The position numbers and the translations under genes were made by a program. From Antilocapra americana (taxonomy: Eukaryota; Chordata; Mammalia; Artiodactyla; Antilocapridae), in contig ML660777.1 in the NCBI GenBank assembly GCA_007570785.1, positions 1,815,845 to 1,879,844 on the forward strand: a stretch of DNA of 64,000 nt, given 5' to 3'. Shown here in pieces: positions 34,846 to 45,218 of the stretch. Below the pieces are notes generated by a model. It saw only the letters and a program-made list of their open reading frames with translations, did no database searches and was not told the DNA's origin. Numbering within the stretch: position 1 is the stretch's first letter; every line of letters begins with the position of its first letter.

Positions 34846-36075
34846 GGTGGACAGCTCATGAAAGCTTATTAAGCTAATTAATAAAGTCCTGTCCTTGGAA
34901 GTTTCATTCAATTTCCACTAGCCAGTGTTAGCACAAATCTTGGCATTATTGAAGCATGGTAAGAGTTATAACTAACTGCTCCAGAGCAACAGAAAGCGCA
35001 AGAGAGAAATAAAAGGAGGAAAAAGCAGTCAAAAATATTCCAACATGGCCCCATTTCTACTGGGTCTAATTTAAACGCTTTTATTCCCTGACCTCCAAAG
35101 TATGAAATTAATCTACTTTAAAAGAAAATAGGGGACAGGGTGCTGATTGAAACTAATCAATCAGGTTGGGAGGTGATTAATAGAAAGCGGTCTGGTATGT
35201 GCTGCAGGCGTATCTACAACGCAGGTAGAGAAGTGGTCGTTTTATAGTTCATTACATATCTGTGGGATGTTATTTATTGTTTACTTAAGCAACAGCAATT
35301 GAAGCGCAGGCCAATTCCCGGGAATTAATGACCCACTGGGCGAGTCCATTACCTCTGGACATTAACCTCAGTTTGTTTTTTTCCAGGAAAATCCCTCTGA
35401 AGAACCATTTGTTCTCCATTCCTTGTCACCACATTTGAAAACAATATTTTAAATATTCCCTTAGTGTAAGGTTATAGAGCTATACTAACAGTTCTACACT
35501 TTTGAAAGCAATAGTGTCTTTAAGATAACAGTAGGGGGAGGGACTACAAAGACCACCTGCTGAAGACCTTCTGGGCTTATCCTACTGTATACAGCAAACT
35601 ATAGATTTTTTTTTTTAAAGAAAGTGAGTTAAAACGCACTTCAAATGTTACGATAGTCCTAGTTTTTAAGTGAACATTTTAATCAAAGCATTTTCAGGGT
35701 TTGAAGACTCCCAGATATCTCCAGACCAGTGCTTAAAGTGATATGTCACTATCTAGGACGAAGATTCTTTCCCATCCCTTCATGAAATTCTGAGCATCCC
35801 ATTTGTCCACCTGACTTCTAAAACTGCTAGGGGTGCCTTCTGTTTCATTTAATATAGACTCACTCTTCCCCTCAGGAAGATTTTTAAATTAAATACCTTT
35901 CTAAGTTATCCAGAGTATTCCCAAATAATGTACTTGATATTTCAATGCAAATTGCAAGTGAATATTTAGTAGCAGATCTCATATCCTGGAACTCAATTAC
36001 TGTTGAGAAGGAGAAGAGAAGGAGACCAATGATGTCTGAGATCCACTATGAAATAAGATTGGAATTAACTCTCTC
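34846..36075. other. Repeat-free block, no gene seen
   Basis: No repeat family found; a well-mixed composition from about 35050 to 35400 differs from the surrounding AT-rich DNA. See the candidate regulatory element. Confidence 0.42.
35060..35400. promoter_or_regulatory. Candidate conserved non-coding enhancer
   Basis: The segment packs several developmental-factor-like motifs in unique DNA: aatcaatcag (35154) and gattaatag (35174), like PBX/HOX cores; tgtttac (35278), like a forkhead site; caattgaagcg (35297); and gaattaatgacc (35322). Motif counts alone are weak evidence. This is an inference; I cannot measure conservation. Confidence 0.22.
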
Positions 36076-36084
36076 CATACATAT

Positions 36085-36220
36085 CTATCAGAGCAGGAAA
36101 TGGCAACCCACTCTAGAGTTCTTGCCTGGAGAGTCCTGTGGACGGAGGAGCCTGGGGGTCTGCTGTCCATAGGGTCGCATAGCGTCAGACACGACTGAAG
36201 TAACTTAGCAGCAACACATA
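36085..36220 (+). mobile_element. Bov-A/BOV-A2 SINE, 5'-truncated
   Basis: 3' monomer only: gcaggaaatggcaacccact to gacacgactgaagtaactta then gcagcaaca. TSD catacatat at 36076-36084 and 36221-36229. Confidence 0.92.
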
Positions 36221-36229
36221 CATACATAT

Positions 36230-37487
36230 ATACAGTGAGATCAGTGTATGTAGATTCACCTTTTCAGAAAAAAACTTTGAAGCATCTAAATAAAATTTAG
36301 TTCCTTTCCAAAACATTTATCAAGCATGCAATCTGTGCTGGGAACAAGTATATGATAATTTAATGTAGACGCGGTGATATTGAAGGCATTTGGATCAGAC
36401 AAGTGTGCACTGGAGATGTTTCAGTTAGAAATAAAATACTTTATTTTTTATTTTATATATCAAGCAACGTTTGCAGTAAAAACTCCGTCTCTACCTTCCT
36501 TTGCTGATGAACATGAGGAGGAGGAGGAGGGTATCAGTAACACAGAGGGGGGTGCCATCGTGTTTGGGACCAATGTTTGCCAAGTGGTGCAAGACAAGGT
36601 TCATGTCAGACTCAATTTTCCACTTAGTGTTTGGCGGTGAGTAACTTCCATTTTGACTCAACCCTGCCAAAGCAAACCAAATCGGAATGCTCCACTGAGG
36701 CCTGGCCTCGTGTTACTCTGGAGATACAGTGAGGAGTAACACTGATGAGTTTTATATATAGATAGATAGATATATACACACTTAGAATATGGACAATTCT
36801 GTCTCTACACGAATCCACTCATTTAATAGGGACAAAATCTATTCAAATTAGAATAGGATAAAGGAGGAGGCAGAGGAAGACAGTAAAGTACTTTGCAAGC
36901 AATGATTACCAGAACCTTTATCACTTTTTACAGCCAGGTAAGAGTGCAGCCACTCTGGGGAAAGGGAAGTTTGTGAGGGAAAGGACAGAGAAGAACCTCA
37001 TCACAGGGCTTTATCAGGTAGTATTCTGGGTCCCCTTGGGCATACTACTGCTTATCCTGGAGGTATAAAATTGCAAAGAGAGCATCTGGACCATCAGGAG
37101 CATCCTTGAGTCAACAATGACCTTTTAGGGGAAAGTTTTTCACTGAGTTGCCATAAACAGCAGCCTTTCAGCCTCAGCTGACCATTTTTAACCCCTTTTA
37201 GGGTCCATAAGCACCATTCAGAAGCTTGATTTGTCCTCAAGCCACTGACCTGATAAAATGTCGAGGAAACAAAGGGTTAGTAACATTTCTGCCCAAGAAA
37301 AAGCTATCACTTCTAAATAATTTTGAAATTTTACAAAGGCCGTTCTCCCCATTCTACAAGTCTACAATGACTCTTGGATGCCGGAGGATTTATGACCGAT
37401 GTTTGTATAATCTCTGTGGGACAAACAACTTCAGAGGCAGTCACTAATGATTATCTCCATTGTTTCCTTTTAGAGGCTGCGTTTGCA
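36230..37487. other. Unique DNA, no gene seen
   Basis: No repeat family. An 88-codon frame (36374-36640) includes a gaggaggaggagg run and has no family resemblance; I do not call it a gene. Confidence 0.4.
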
Positions 37488-37726
37488 AGCGTGCATGCTC
37501 AGTCGCTCAGTCTGTCTGACTCTTTTGTGACCCCATGGACTTTAGCCCACCAGGCACCATTGTCCATTGAATTTTCCAGGCAACAATACTGTAGTGGGTT
37601 GCTACAGTAGTGTAGTAGTGGGTTTCTCCTCCAGGGGATATTCCCAAGCCAGAGGTCGAGGGTGCATCTCCTGCATCTCCTTTCTTGCAGGCAGATTCTT
37701 TATCGTTTTGCCACCTGAGAAGCCCT
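37488..37726 (-). mobile_element. Bov-tA SINE, antisense, with internal expansion
   Basis: Antisense Bov-tA (gcatgctcagtcgctcagtc to gttttgccacctgagaagcc). An internal local duplication, gtagtgggttgctacagtag then tgtagtagtgggttt, lengthens it to about 240 bp. Confidence 0.92.
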
Positions 37727-39036
37727 CTCAGCTCCTAAACCTTGAACACCTCCTCCTAGCCCATTCAGTTGTCTGATGTCTGAAATTCATGATTTAAAAG
37801 ATGCTTATTTCTCAAGATGAACTGCAAAACAAATATCCAAAGGAATGCAATAATTATTTTTTTAAAAGCAAATCATCCTAGAATCGACATTGAGTCTCAA
37901 CTTCCCTTACAACCTAATCCATTTGAATCTATTTCATTAGTAAAAACAATGAACCAACACCCTCAAAGTACTCAATAAATTGAATTTTAAAAAAAATCTT
38001 CATGGCAGCCCCATTTCATATCAGATTGAAGATTAACATTGCCCAAAGAACGGTGCATAAAATCATCTCAGTTTTGTGGTTAACCCAATTAGTCAATTCA
38101 TGGGAAAAGACTCAGGTTTCCTGAGTCAGCACTCTCAGCACTTCAATCATGCTGATATTCATAAATTCATGTGGACTTAGAGTAGAAATTGTCCCTTTGA
38201 GTAGCTCTATGACTCAGATCCTTAATCTCTTTCCCTATGTGAGAAAGATGATCCTCTGTTACTGTACAGAGCTCAATCTACACTGAGACGAGATCTTATG
38301 AAAAAAAAAAAAAGTACAGTCAATACTAATGGAAGGCAGCAGGGACCAAGATAACCTCAAAAGGCAGTTAATCCAAAATGTGTTTAAAAGCTCTGACTAA
38401 ATGGAGATTTAAACTGGGAGCTGATCTGATCATAATCCCCAGCTACATACCCCAGCATTTCTTTTTTAATCTTAAAATCATCCCTTGGTTCCAACTAAGA
38501 AACTAACGTAAAGCCAGTCAGCATTCAGCCTATTCCCAGGGAGCGTATCATTCTACAGCTGAAATGAAGGACGTTGATCAATGACACCAGGGGTTAGTTA
38601 CTGTAAGGATTTCTGAGCATCGGGTGCCGTGAGATTCATCACACTATGCCATTTCAAACTTGCAGTACAATTTACTCTTCTGTGACATTTAACCAGACCA
38701 ATGGCAAAGAAAGTACAATTTCCATTTCCAAATAGTGAGACAGACCAAGAAAACAGACACATTGTTGGCTAATGGCAGAGCTGCAGCCTAATTTCTGGCC
38801 AAACGTGACAAATCCATTCTAACTCCATAACCTCCTATGCATGGGCAAATAGAAATTCTGCAAAGTAAGTGAAAGCCTATCGATATACTCAACTGTGTAA
38901 ATATTATCCTCTAGACCTTGGGAACTTGTTACTTGCATAAACCTTAAAATGTTACAATGAGACTTTCTTCTACCAATGGAAAATAAACATGTACAAATTA
39001 TTATAATGTATTAAACTTGTTTTCTCTTTTGAAAGT
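37727..39036. other. Repeat-free block, no gene seen
   Basis: No repeat family recognised. The part from about 38450 to 38800 is less AT-rich and could be a conserved non-coding element; no exon signal. Confidence 0.4.
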
Positions 39037-39052
39037 AAGGCAGCAGTGAGTA

Positions 39053-39252
39053 TGCTCAGTCACTCAATAATGTCCAACTCTGTGATCTCGTGGACTATAG
39101 CCCACCAGGCTCCTCTGTCCATGGGATTCTTCAGGCAAGAACACTGGAGTGGATTGCCATTTCCTCCTCCTGGGGATCTTAACCCATGGATCGAACCTGC
39201 ATCTCTTGCAACGTGAGGCAGAGTCTTTACCATTGCACTACCTGGGAATCCC
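39053..39252 (-). mobile_element. Bov-tA SINE, antisense
   Basis: tgctcagtcactcaataatg to attgcactacctgggaatcc. Imperfect TSD: aaggcagcagtgagta at 39037-39052 and aagacagcagagta at 39253-39266. Confidence 0.94.
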
Positions 39253-39574
39253 AAGACAGCAGAGTACAGTGATATTATTCCTGATTCTACCATCATTGAA
39301 TAATAAAGTGCTCTCATCTGTATTTGGGAAAGAGTGGGAGAAACCAAACACACAGAAAACAAACAAACATAAAAGAATGAAATGCTCTGTAAAAGTTTCA
39401 GTTTTATATATAGTATGTCTATACTGAAGAAGGAATAGGAAGATAAAAATAAGATGATGAGGAGGCATTGCAATGTAGGGAACTAACATTTTTTAAATAA
39501 AATGATGTTGTTTCACTCTAGAGGTGGCCTGAGAGCACTTGATCCATTGAGACCCTAATTTTTTTCAGGCTAAT

Positions 39575-39815
39575 ATATATAATATACATAATGGCTAATG
39601 CTTCATGAGCCAAACACACTCTCTGTGCATAACAGGTCTGAATGCATGTCATTTTCCCAAGGATTCAGTGAGCAGCTAGTACTATTGTACCACATTCACA
39701 AAGGTGAACTCAGAATCACAGCATATGTAAATGACTTGTCCCAAATGAACTGGCTATGAAACTATGAAACCAGGATTAGAAGCCAGTCTGGCTCCAAAGC
39801 GTCTCATTCACTTCC
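39575..39815 (-). repeat. MIR SINE relic, antisense
   Basis: Antisense MIR order: aatggctaatgcttcatgag, cacaaaggtgaactcagaat, gtaaatgacttgtcccaaat, gaaaccaggattagaagcca, gtctggctccaaag. Diverged. Confidence 0.6.
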
Positions 39816-39943
39816 AGTGATGCTCATTTCTCAGTTGAAACATTTGGTTCAAAATGGACTATTTCTGTAAATGTGTGACACAGGATTTTTTTTTTTTTTT
39901 TACTACTGTTAATCTCTAACACATGAAAAAAGTACCATGGAGG

Positions 39944-41047
39944 GGAGGGAACTAAGATGGTGGAGGAATAGGACGGGGAGTCCACACTCTCCCCAACAAA
40001 TACACCAAAAGAACATTTAAAAACCGAGCAAACTCCATAAAACAACATCTGAATGCTGGCAGAGGACATCAGGCATCTGGAAAGGCAGCCCATTGCCGAC
40101 AAAAGAAGGTAGGACAAAAAACAAAAAAGTAAAAAGAGAGGCAAAGAGTTAGGGACGGAGATCCATCTTGGAAGGGGAGTCTCGAAAGAGAGAAAGGTTT
40201 CCGAACACCAGAAAATATTCTCCCTGGCGGATCTGAGGCGAATCTCAGAGGGCAAAATAGCCGGGAGTAGAAGCGGATAAATAATTAAGCCCCCCAGAAT
40301 ACGTCTCTAACTGCAACTCCCAGCGGAGCGGCGGCCGGGGCGCCCCATCCCCCACGAGCGAGCGCGCTTAGGAGAGGACTGGCACTGAAGCCTGGGGCAG
40401 ACTGAGGGTCCTAACCGAGGGGGCTAACTGGAGATAGACCGCTGGGTATCCTTCCAGAGGACGACCCTCCGCCAGGCTCGCACGTAGCCTTCCGGAGGAA
40501 GACACCCCGCCAGGCTCTCGCACAGAACAAAGGGCAGCGAGGACTTGGTCCACTGCGCGAGACAGCCGGGCGGAGCTGGGCGGCTGCGGGCTACGGATCC
40601 CGGCCCAGCCCCCACTGGAGAGCGCCCCGGAGAGGCTTCTGCTCCCAAACCGCGGGCAGAATTGCGTGCTAGCCAAGACCTCTGGGGATTCTGGACAGTC
40701 GCCGCCAGAGATCACCGCTAAACACACACCTGAGAAGGTGCGCCCAGCTGCAAGCCGAGAAAACCGATCGCCTGGGCCGGGGGAGGGGAGAAGCCGCAGC
40801 CCCCAACCGCGCCAGGCGAGCAACCGAGAGCCTGAGCAGAGGGGGCGGGGAAAGCGCACTCGCCAGGAGCGGGGCAAACCCCAGAGCGCTGAATAGACAC
40901 TGAAGAGACCAGCAAACAGAAGATGCTAAAACAAGCAGAGGGAACCGCTTTGGAGCGCAACCAGGAAACTTTGACAAACCACACATCCAACCCCTCCCAT
41001 AGTGAGGAACCCCCACAATAAAGGGACAACACAGCAAGATAAACAAA
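39944..41047 (+). promoter_or_regulatory. L1 5' UTR with CpG-rich internal promoter
   Basis: About 1.1 kb between the 5' TSD and the ORF1 start. It begins with a YY1-like aagatgg context (39954) and becomes strongly GC- and CpG-rich from about 40310 to 40880 (for example gcggcggccggggcgcccca), the only CpG-island-like stretch in the window. Mammalian L1 5' UTRs act as internal promoters and are silenced by CpG methylation (established). The promoter role is inferred by family. Confidence 0.75.
40368..40877 (-). other. 169-codon antisense ORF in L1 5' UTR
   Basis: The minus strand is open for 169 codons, wholly within the L1 5' UTR, ending about 170 bp upstream of ORF1. A second, overlapping antisense frame of 194 codons runs 41253 to 40669, from inside ORF1. 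Primate L1 carries an antisense ORF0 in its 5' UTR, so the position is suggestive. High GC lowers the stop frequency, and I see no motif. It may be chance. Confidence 0.3.
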
Positions 41048-41974
41048 ATGAAAAGGCAGAGAAATACCCAGCAGGTAAAAGAACAGGATAAATATCCCCT
41101 AGACCAAACAAAAGACGAAGAGATAGGATGTCTACCTGATAAAGAATTCCGAATAATGATAGTGAAAATGATCCAAAACCTGGAAAATAAGTTGGAGTTG
41201 CAGTTCAATAACCTGCAGGCAAGGATTGAGAAGATGCAGGTAAGCTTTAACAAGGACTTAGAAGAAATGAAAAAGAGTCAAAATACAATAAATAATGCAA
41301 TAAATGAGATCAAAAACACCCTGGAGGGAACTAACAGTAGAATAACAGAGTTAGAAGACAGGACAAGTGAGGTAGAAGACAGAATGGCAGAAATAAATGA
41401 AACAGAAAGGAAAAATGAAAAAAGAATTAAAAGAAATGAGGAAAATCTCAGAGACCTCTGGGACACTGTTAAACACACCAATATTCGAATCATAGGAGTC
41501 CCAGAAGAACAAGACAAAAAGAAAGACCATCAGAAAATTCTTGAAGAGATAATTGTTGAAAACTTCCCTAAATTGGGAAAGCAAATAACCACTCAAGTCC
41601 AAGAAACCCAGAGAGTCCCAAATAGGATGAACCCCAAGCAGAACATCCCAAGACACATATTAATCAAATTAACAAATATCAAATTCAAAGAGCAAATATT
41701 AAAAGCAGCAAGGGAAAATCAACAAATAACCCACAAGGGGAATCCCATAAGGATAACAGCTGATCTCTCAATAGAAACGCTTCAGGCCAGAAGGGAATGG
41801 CAGAACATACTTAAAATCATGAAAGAAAATAATCTACAATCCCGATTACTGTACCCAGCAAGGATCTCATTCAAATTTGAAGGAGAAATCAAAAGCTTTT
41901 CAGACAAGCAGAAGCTGAGAGAATTCAGCAACACCAAACCACTGCTCCAACGAATGCTAAAGGATCTTTCCTAG
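41048..41974 (+). CDS. L1 ORF1p RNA-binding protein (intact)
   Basis: A 308-residue open frame with all features of LINE-1 ORF1p, the trimeric RNA-binding chaperone that coats L1 RNA in cytoplasmic RNPs. The basic N-terminus (MKRQRNTQQVKEQD) is followed by a long heptad-rich coiled coil at about residues 35-135 (LENKLELQFNNLQARIEKMQ onward). The RRM-like domain carries NIRIIGVPEEQ (about 145) and later RHILIKLTNIKFKEQILKAA (about 205). The C-terminal domain (ITADLSIETLQARREW) ends LLQRMLKDLS. No stop or frameshift is visible. It is slightly shorter than human ORF1p (338). The start at 41048 is the first ATG of the frame; a 52-bp spacer separates it from ORF2. Translation is expected from the bicistronic L1 RNA if the 5' UTR is active. 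Confidence 0.92.
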   Translation: MKRQRNTQQVKEQDKYPLDQTKDEEIGCLPDKEFRIMIVKMIQNLENKLELQFNNLQARIEKMQVSFNKDLEEMKKSQNTINNAINEIKNTLEGTNSRITELEDRTSEVEDRMAEINETERKNEKRIKRNEENLRDLWDTVKHTNIRIIGVPEEQDKKKDHQKILEEIIVENFPKLGKQITTQVQETQRVPNRMNPKQNIPRHILIKLTNIKFKEQILKAARENQQITHKGNPIRITADLSIETLQARREWQNILKIMKENNLQSRLLYPARISFKFEGEIKSFSDKQKLREFSNTKPLLQRMLKDLS

Positions 41975-42026
41975 ATAGGAAACACGGATGGGGGTATATA
42001 ATCTCGAACCCAAAACAATAAAGTAA

Positions 42027-43962
42027 ATGGCAATGGTATCATACTTATCAATAATTACGTTAAATGTAAACGGGTTGAATGCCCCAACCAAAAGACAAAG
42101 GTTGGCCGATTGGATACAGAAACAAGACCCCTATATATGTTGTCTACAAGAGACCCACCTCAAACTTAGGGACACATATAGACTGAAAGTTAAAGGCTGG
42201 AAAAAGATATTCCATGCGAATAAAGACCAAAAGAAAGCAGGAGTGGCAATACTCATATCAGATAAAGTAGACTTTAAAATAAAGGCTGTGAAAAGAGATA
42301 AAGATGGACATTATATAATGATCAAATGATCAATCCAAGAAGAAGAAATAACAATTATAAATATTTATGCACCCAACATAGGAGCACCACAATATGTAAG
42401 GCAAATGCTAACAAGTATGAAAGGGGAAATTAACAACAACACAATAATAGTGGGAGACTTTAATACACCACTCACACCAATGGATAGATCAACTAAACAG
42501 AAAAGTAACAAGGAAATTCAAACTTTAAATGATACCATAGACCAACTAGACCTAACTGATATCTATAGGTCATTCCACCCCAAAACAAGGAATTTCACCT
42601 TTTTCTCAAGTGCACATGGGACCTTCTCCAGGAGAGATCACATCCTGGGCCATATATTTTGGTAAATTCAAAAATATTGAAATCATCCCAAGCATCTTTT
42701 CTGACCACAATGCAGTGAGATTAGATATCAATTACAGGAGAAAACCATTCAAAACTTCCTACATATGGAGGCTCAACAACACACTGCTGAATAACCAACA
42801 AATCACAGAAGAAATAAAAAAAGAAATTCAGTTATGCATAGAAATGAATGAAAATGAAAACACAACAACCCAAAACCTATGGGACACAGTAAAAGCAGTG
42901 CTAAGGGGAAAGTTCATAGCAATACAAACTCACCTCAGGAAACAAGAAAAGAGTCAAATAAATAACCTTACTTTACACCTAAAGCAACTAGAAAAGGAAG
43001 AGATGCAGAAGCCTAGGTCTAGTAGAAGGAAAGAAATCTTAAAGATCAGGGCAGAAATAAATGCAAAGGAAACAAAAGAGACCATAGCAAAAATTAACAA
43101 AGCCAAAAGCTGGTTCTTTGAGAAGATAAATAAAATTGACAAACCATTAGCCAGACTCATCAAGAAACAAAGGGAGAAGAACCAAATCAGCAGAATTAGA
43201 AATGAAAACGGAGAGATCACAACAGAAAACACAGAAATACAAAGGATCATAAGAGACTATTATCAGCAACTATATGCAAATAAACTGGACAATTTGGATG
43301 AAATGGACAAATTCCTAGAAAAGTACAACTTTCCAAGACTAAACCAGGAAGAGATAGATAATATTAATAGACCCATCACAAGCATGGAAATTGAAACCGT
43401 AATCAGAAATCTTCCAAAAAACAAAAGCCCAGGACCAGATGGCTTCACAGCTGAATTCTACCAAAAATGTAGAGAAGAGCTAACACCGATTCTACTCAAA
43501 CTCTTCCAGAAAATTGCAGAGGAAGGTAAACTTCCAAACTCATTCTACGAGGCCACCATCACCCTAATTCCAAAACCCGACAAAGATGCCACAAAAAAAG
43601 AAAACTACAGGCCAATATCACTGATGAACTTATATGCAAAAATCCTTAACAAAATTCTAGCAAATAGAATCCAACAACACATCAAAAAGATCATACATCA
43701 TGATCAAGTAGGCTTTATCCCAGGGATGCAAGGATTCTTCAATATTCGCAAATCAATAAATGTAATACACCACATTAACAAAATGAAAAATAAAAATCAC
43801 ATGATTATCTCAATAGATGCAGAGAAAGCCTTTGACAAAATTCAACATCCATTTATGATAAAAACCCTCCAAAAAGCAGGAATAGAAGGAACATACCTCA
43901 ACATAATAAAAGCTATATATGACAAACCCACAGCAAACATTATCCTCAATGGTGAAAAGCTG
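42027..43962 (+). pseudogene. L1 ORF2 endonuclease-reverse transcriptase, broken
   Basis: Starts at the ATG 52 bp after ORF1. Endonuclease motifs: TLNVNGLNAP (residues 11-20), QETH with the catalytic Glu at 42, GDFN at 143-146, and SRRDHILGH with Asp204. Two lesions break it. Codon 101 (42327-42329) is TGA where the family has Gly (GGA), and a small indel at about 42648-42658 shifts the frame. In the new frame the text continues [10 protein letters not shown] (42697), then [13 protein letters not shown] (43424), NYRPISLMN (43606) and motif [13 protein letters not shown] with its Asp at 43816-43818. The gap at 43963 cuts it just after NIILNGEKL, so motif C and the C-terminus are unseen. Confidence 0.93.
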
Positions 43963-44362
43963 NNNNNNNNNNNNNNNNNNNNNNNNNNNNNNNNNNNNNN
44001 NNNNNNNNNNNNNNNNNNNNNNNNNNNNNNNNNNNNNNNNNNNNNNNNNNNNNNNNNNNNNNNNNNNNNNNNNNNNNNNNNNNNNNNNNNNNNNNNNNNN
44101 NNNNNNNNNNNNNNNNNNNNNNNNNNNNNNNNNNNNNNNNNNNNNNNNNNNNNNNNNNNNNNNNNNNNNNNNNNNNNNNNNNNNNNNNNNNNNNNNNNNN
44201 NNNNNNNNNNNNNNNNNNNNNNNNNNNNNNNNNNNNNNNNNNNNNNNNNNNNNNNNNNNNNNNNNNNNNNNNNNNNNNNNNNNNNNNNNNNNNNNNNNNN
44301 NNNNNNNNNNNNNNNNNNNNNNNNNNNNNNNNNNNNNNNNNNNNNNNNNNNNNNNNNNNNNN
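43963..44362. other. Assembly gap (400 Ns)
   Basis: Exactly 400 Ns within L1 ORF2. The round number and the family's length show it is a placeholder: at least roughly 600 codons of ORF2 plus most of the 3' UTR are missing between the flanks, so the true gap is likely over 2 kb. Confidence 0.97.
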
Positions 44363-44417
44363 GAGGGAGGGAGGAGGGAGGGAGGAGGGAGGGAGGAGGG
44401 AGGGAGGAGGGAGGGGG
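44363..44417. repeat. 11-bp polypurine tandem repeat at gap edge
   Basis: About five copies of ggagggaggga. It sits in the L1 3' UTR, where G-rich polypurine tracts are typical, and is capable of G-quadruplex formation. It probably helped cause the adjacent gap; the true copy number is unknown. Confidence 0.9.
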
Positions 44418-44778
44418 GTTCTGGAGGGGGAGCATATGTAAACCCATGGCAATATCGTGTCATTGTATGGCAAAACTAATAAAAAATAAATAAATAAATA
44501 AACCCTCAAAAAAAAAAAAAAAGAAAGAAAAAGAAAAAAGTACCATGGAGGAAACTAAGGGGGAAAAGAATTATAGTTTCTGAACTCCTCCCTCTGGCCA
44601 ATCCTGTTTCCTCATTTTCCTCAACAGTTGATCCCAAAGACATGCCTCAGTAAATTTCCAGAATGCATTTCCCAGGGAACCTGACTGAAACACTGTAGAC
44701 TCTGTCGAGGTAATGAATCTAACACAGGCACACACTTCCTTTCCTCTAATCCTCTCAATATAGTTAAATCATGTTGTC

Positions 44779-44985
44779 CTTGTTTAGCTGTTAAGTTGTG
44801 TCTGACTCTGTGACCCTGTGGACAGCCCACCAGGTTCCTCGGTCCCTGGGTTTCTTCAGACAAGAATACTGGAGTAAGTTGCTATTTCCTTCTTCAGGGT
44901 ATATATTCCCAACTCAGGGATCCAACTGTCATCTTCTATACTGGCGGATGGATTCTTTACCATTGAGCTACTGAGGAAGCTCAGT
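44779..44985 (-). mobile_element. Bov-tA SINE, antisense, diverged
   Basis: cttgtttagctgttaagttg to ccattgagctactgaggaag. Several small indels (cttcagggtatatattccca). No clear TSD. Confidence 0.88.
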
Positions 44986-45218
44986 TATATTATGACTTTT
45001 GGTTAAATCAACAGCCACTGTTCGTATCATGAGGACAATAAAATACTCTTCACTGCTGAGCCACACAGCACCCCATGATTACCATTCCTTTCTCATATGC
45101 ACTTTGTCTTGGAATTGGCAAAGCTATTGCTTGTGCATCTGCTGAGATTCTATGAACTTACTTTCTCCCAGTGTGTCAACGGATCTGTCAAATGCCTCTC
45201 CATACATTTTGCAAATCA

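Larger units (their letters stand above)
39944..44532 (+). mobile_element. Young full-length-type L1 with gap
   Basis: L1 is an autonomous non-LTR retrotransposon. This copy has its 5' UTR (from ggagggaactaagatggtgg), intact ORF1, a long part of ORF2, and its 3' end (ggcaaaactaataaaaaata then an A-rich tail with AATAAA-like signals). A perfect 19-bp TSD, gaaaaaagtaccatggagg, flanks it at 39925-39943 and 44533-44551. A 400-N gap at 43963-44362 replaces the rest of ORF2 and most of the 3' UTR. The undecayed CpG-rich 5' UTR, perfect TSD and open ORF1 mark it as the youngest LINE here. The damaged ORF2 makes it non-autonomous now. Confidence 0.96.

Noticed and set aside
36374..36640. 88-codon frame with a Glu-rich stretch (gaggaggaggagg)
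   Set aside because: The acidic run is a small trinucleotide repeat; no family or exon signal.
43810..44509. Several frames of 186-217 codons around the gap
   Set aside because: Their length comes from 400 Ns translated as unknown residues.
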